From contig NC_092577.1 of NCBI RefSeq assembly GCF_037975245.1, positions 15,762,013-15,826,012 on the forward strand: a stretch of DNA of 64,000 bases. Reading direction: 5' to 3'. Below are positions 61,998 through 64,000 of the stretch, one piece after another. The position numbers and the translations under genes are program-made. Origin of the DNA: Apostichopus japonicus. Taxonomy: Eukaryota; Echinodermata; Holothuroidea; Aspidochirotida; Stichopodidae. How positions within the stretch are numbered: position 1 is the first letter of the stretch; each line of letters opens with the position of its first letter. The notes beneath the pieces are model-generated. The model worked only from the letters and a program-made list of their open reading frames with translations. It was not told the origin of the DNA and ran no database searches.

Positions 61998-62079
61998 CCT
62001 GTACCACCAGACCATATGAATGAAAAAATCGGCCTCTCCAACCGCACCAGGACGCGACGCGGAATAGGCTACAAAATGT

Positions 62080-62745
62080 TATTCATACTGTTTGTCCCAG
62101 TAGCAACAAAACTGGCTCTAGGTTAACCCGATAGCGTTCAAACAAGCCTGCGATGTAGCTCTTGTAAGAACATGCATAAAGACATATATATATATATATA
62201 TTATATATACATATAAACATTGGACAGATCACCAATCTAACAAAACATTTAACTGCATTAACATAGCCTTATTGATTATTTCAAACAAGGCTATGATTAT
62301 CTACAGCATATTGTCAGAAACAGTTTCCTGGAGCAGACGTCTCTACCATACGACTTAAGATGTCTACCAAGTGAAGAGATGAGGCGGCCTTCTAGGGATA
62401 CTGATTTCTTCAAATACATTTTTTTCAGTTTATGGTGGTGGTTTCCTCTGAATGTACATTGTAAGGTTCAATAGAACGTGTTCATAAAGAACATGGGCTT
62501 AAACTTTGTCTTTTTAACAACCAACAATTAAGGTAATTTTATCAGACAATGAAAACAAAATCAAGATAAGGCTTATTAGATATTTTAGGATCACATTTTT
62601 TTGGATGAAATGCAAAGCTTCATCGGTGAGCCCCAATCGGAATCTAAATATATTATTATTATGACAATTAGTGGTAGGAAACTCTGTGATTTTAAGGTAG
62701 GGTATATAACAACAAATCTCTCAGAGAATCCAAGATATTTTACAA
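62080..62745. other. Unassigned sequence with a TA microsatellite
   Basis: A short (TA)n run lies near 62183-62210. No gene seen. Confidence 0.35.
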
Positions 62746-62970
62746 GAAATTTCTCGCGAGATTAGGAATCTCTCACAAGCTTTTTCTGATGATTTGTTTC
62801 TCATGTATCCAAATTCTCGCAAGAAGTTCTGTTTCTCATGAGAAATTTCTCGCGAGAAGTGCTGTCTCTCATGAGTTACTACTCGCGAGAAGTTTCTCGC
62901 AACATTTTCTCATGAGAATTTAGATTTCTCATGTGCCCAAAATCTCACGAAGAGTTTCTCGCGAGGAATT
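62746..62970. promoter_or_regulatory. Cluster of CTCGCGAG and CTCATGAG palindromes
   Basis: TCTCGCGAGA occurs exactly at 62752-62761 and 62848-62857, with one-base variants at 62881-62890 and 62957-62966. Between them are TCTCATGAGA-type palindromes. TCTCGCGAGA is a known vertebrate promoter motif bound by BANP. Whether it works here is unknown: no gene start was identified nearby, and the cluster may be a degenerate palindromic repeat. Confidence 0.5.
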
Positions 62971-63254
62971 TTGATAAGGGTTCTGGGAATATGCTGAGAA
63001 TTTTTCGGGCACCTACTGAAAGAAAAATAAATTGCAATGTGTTTTTCGATGGTTAACCTGATATTATTATGATCATTATTATTGTAACGACTTCCCCAAT
63101 AATTCGAACCAATATGGAAGGGTAATAACACGGCAAACGATTGTATGTTTTTGGCGTAATTGATGTAATAACCGATGCATGCCTATATGATATTCACATT
63201 AACATGTTGAACGCGAGAGGAGCGCGCGAAAAGTTTGGTTATATTTTCCGGGCA

Positions 63255-63530
63255 AGCCCCCCCCCCCCCTAATCAAACTGGGCTCCTACGCCTATGAATG
63301 GCACTCACCAGAATGTTAGAAACCTTGCGGTAGTAAACGTTTCAGTTGATCCACAGAAAGCCATTAATATTTCTAAATTAGGATTAGATCTCTTACTGAA
63401 ATATCGCTGACCTAATAAGGTGATCAAGAGTACAATTTTTATGTAGAAAAAAAGGGCATATTTTTATCCTGAGGAAAAGTGGGGGGCACGTGCTCCCTGT
63501 GCCCCCCCCCCCGGTTCCGCCGCCCTTGTT
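63255..63530. repeat. Fragments of MITE-like ends with C runs
   Basis: C runs followed by GGGCTCCTACGCC (63280) and by GGTTCCGCCGCCCTTG (63513) resemble the right end of the hAT-like MITE at 61997. The rest is unassigned. Confidence 0.45.
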
Positions 63531-63531
63531 C

Positions 63532-63590
63532 GGTAGTGCCGTTTGGCCGTTACGTTTTGTATCCCGCATGGCGGGTCACGTAAAAAGCAT
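63532..63590 (+). mobile_element. LINE family 2 3'-end stub
   Basis: Contains GTAGTGCCGTTTGGCCG, ATCCCGCATGGCGGGTCACG and the terminus GTAAAAAGCA, matching the - strand ends at 59051 and 8937. No clear TSD was found. Confidence 0.75.
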
Positions 63591-63654
63591 TCAAGGTAAC
63601 TCAAGACGAGTCTTTCATATAACACATACCTATGGCGCGAGAAAGCGGAATATA

Positions 63655-63809
63655 TTACGTACAAATATATATATGCTGTACTTGCGAAATATATACATGG
63701 TTTACGTCAAAAATACATTTTAGAAATATTTATATATATTCTGAAAACAAATATTCTGTAACACAAATACATTTATATAAATATATTCTCTTCGAGAAAA
63801 ATTCTCTTT

Positions 63810-63850
<41 letters not shown>

Positions 63851-64000
63851 AATATATATATAATGTATAAATATAAATATATTCTCTACGAGAAAGATAT
63901 ATTTTCTTTCAAATATATATATATATATATTTTGATAAAAAACATATATATTCTCTGACAGAAAAATATTTTTCTTGAACAAAATATATAAATTCTGAGA
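63655..64000. repeat. AT-rich microsatellite region
   Basis: (TA)n runs at about 63814-63846 and 63916-63931 alternate with TTCTCT(T/A)(T/C)-type and AAATATATTC words in a loose pattern to the window end. Open frames here are rich in Tyr and Ile because of the repeat. Confidence 0.85.

Larger units (their letters stand above)
59051..62072 (-). mobile_element. LINE family 2 (Tx1-like), 5'-truncated, with nested insertions
   Basis: Read on -, ORF2 starts near 62070 (RVLVRLERPIFSFIWSGG). It is broken by the MITE at 61669-61997 and continues TDLVKRAVLYQKLEKGGLGV. A frame change follows, then VRVICSALIELPPDDLL, LRDLAWRIAHGALVTN and the zinc-binding CPRTSCDSLESTAHVFLA part, down to about 60930. 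After an insert of about 1.4 kb, the tail RCDVVFREKFASWQAVLEAV and DIRLQVEGDFRRLS leads to the 3' UTR, ending CACGTAAAAAGC at 59051. A 7-bp direct repeat, AAAATGT, at 59044-59050 and 62073-62079 is a possible TSD. It is homologous to family 1 but clearly diverged. Confidence 0.78.

Overview
The window is eukaryotic DNA. Coding segments are split by GT-AG introns, the sequence between them is AT-rich, and most recognisable coding sequence is transposon-derived. The mix of elements (Tx1-like LINEs with CCHC knuckles, piggyBac, hAT/DUF659, many MITEs, HECT genes) and the frequent TAGGCCTA-type words suggest a marine deuterostome invertebrate, perhaps an echinoderm. That last step is inference.

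The main structure is a 21.5 kb unit at 17104-38621. It is bounded by inverted repeats of about 0.5 kb, both starting TACGG, and by a perfect 6-bp direct repeat, GCCTAC, exactly outside each end. It carries two intron-containing genes facing each other. On the + strand (19012-29370) is a HECT-type E3 ubiquitin ligase with a RanBP2-type zinc finger. On the - strand (37621-32795) is a four-exon transposase with a helix-turn-helix and an integrase (rve-like) core. I read this as a giant cut-and-paste transposon with a ubiquitin-ligase passenger. This copy looks dead: the first predicted catalytic Asp of the transposase reads His, there is a frameshift near its C-terminus, and the HECT gene has an in-frame TAA in its C-lobe.

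1-17 kb is a transposon graveyard. It holds a G-rich minisatellite, LINE 3' ends with target-site duplications (TSDs), a hAT relic (about 4.93-5.96 kb), an AGGTCA-rich tandem array ending in a hairpin (6.0-7.8 kb), and a piggyBac transposase relic (11.2-14.8 kb) interrupted by hAT-derived sequence and a LINE.

38.6-48.7 kb holds a 158-bp-type tandem repeat and then a full-length LINE (40831-48200) with a 13-bp TSD. Inside that LINE are an 861-bp MITE with a 9-bp TSD and a 1.4-kb hairpin-ended repeat. 48.7-52.5 kb holds a broken transposase-like gene with DFAENY and TDGRAAQYK motifs, followed by another LINE reverse transcriptase.

52.6-58.4 kb may be ordinary host sequence: a divergent gene pair seen as short exons, with a coiled-coil/BEN-like gene on +. 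59-62 kb is a second LINE family on -, interrupted by a hAT-like MITE and by a 55-bp tandem array that itself carries a 43-bp LINE stub. The last 2 kb holds a palindrome cluster with TCTCGCGAGA motifs, repeat fragments and AT microsatellites. No rRNA, tRNA or CRISPR was seen by eye.
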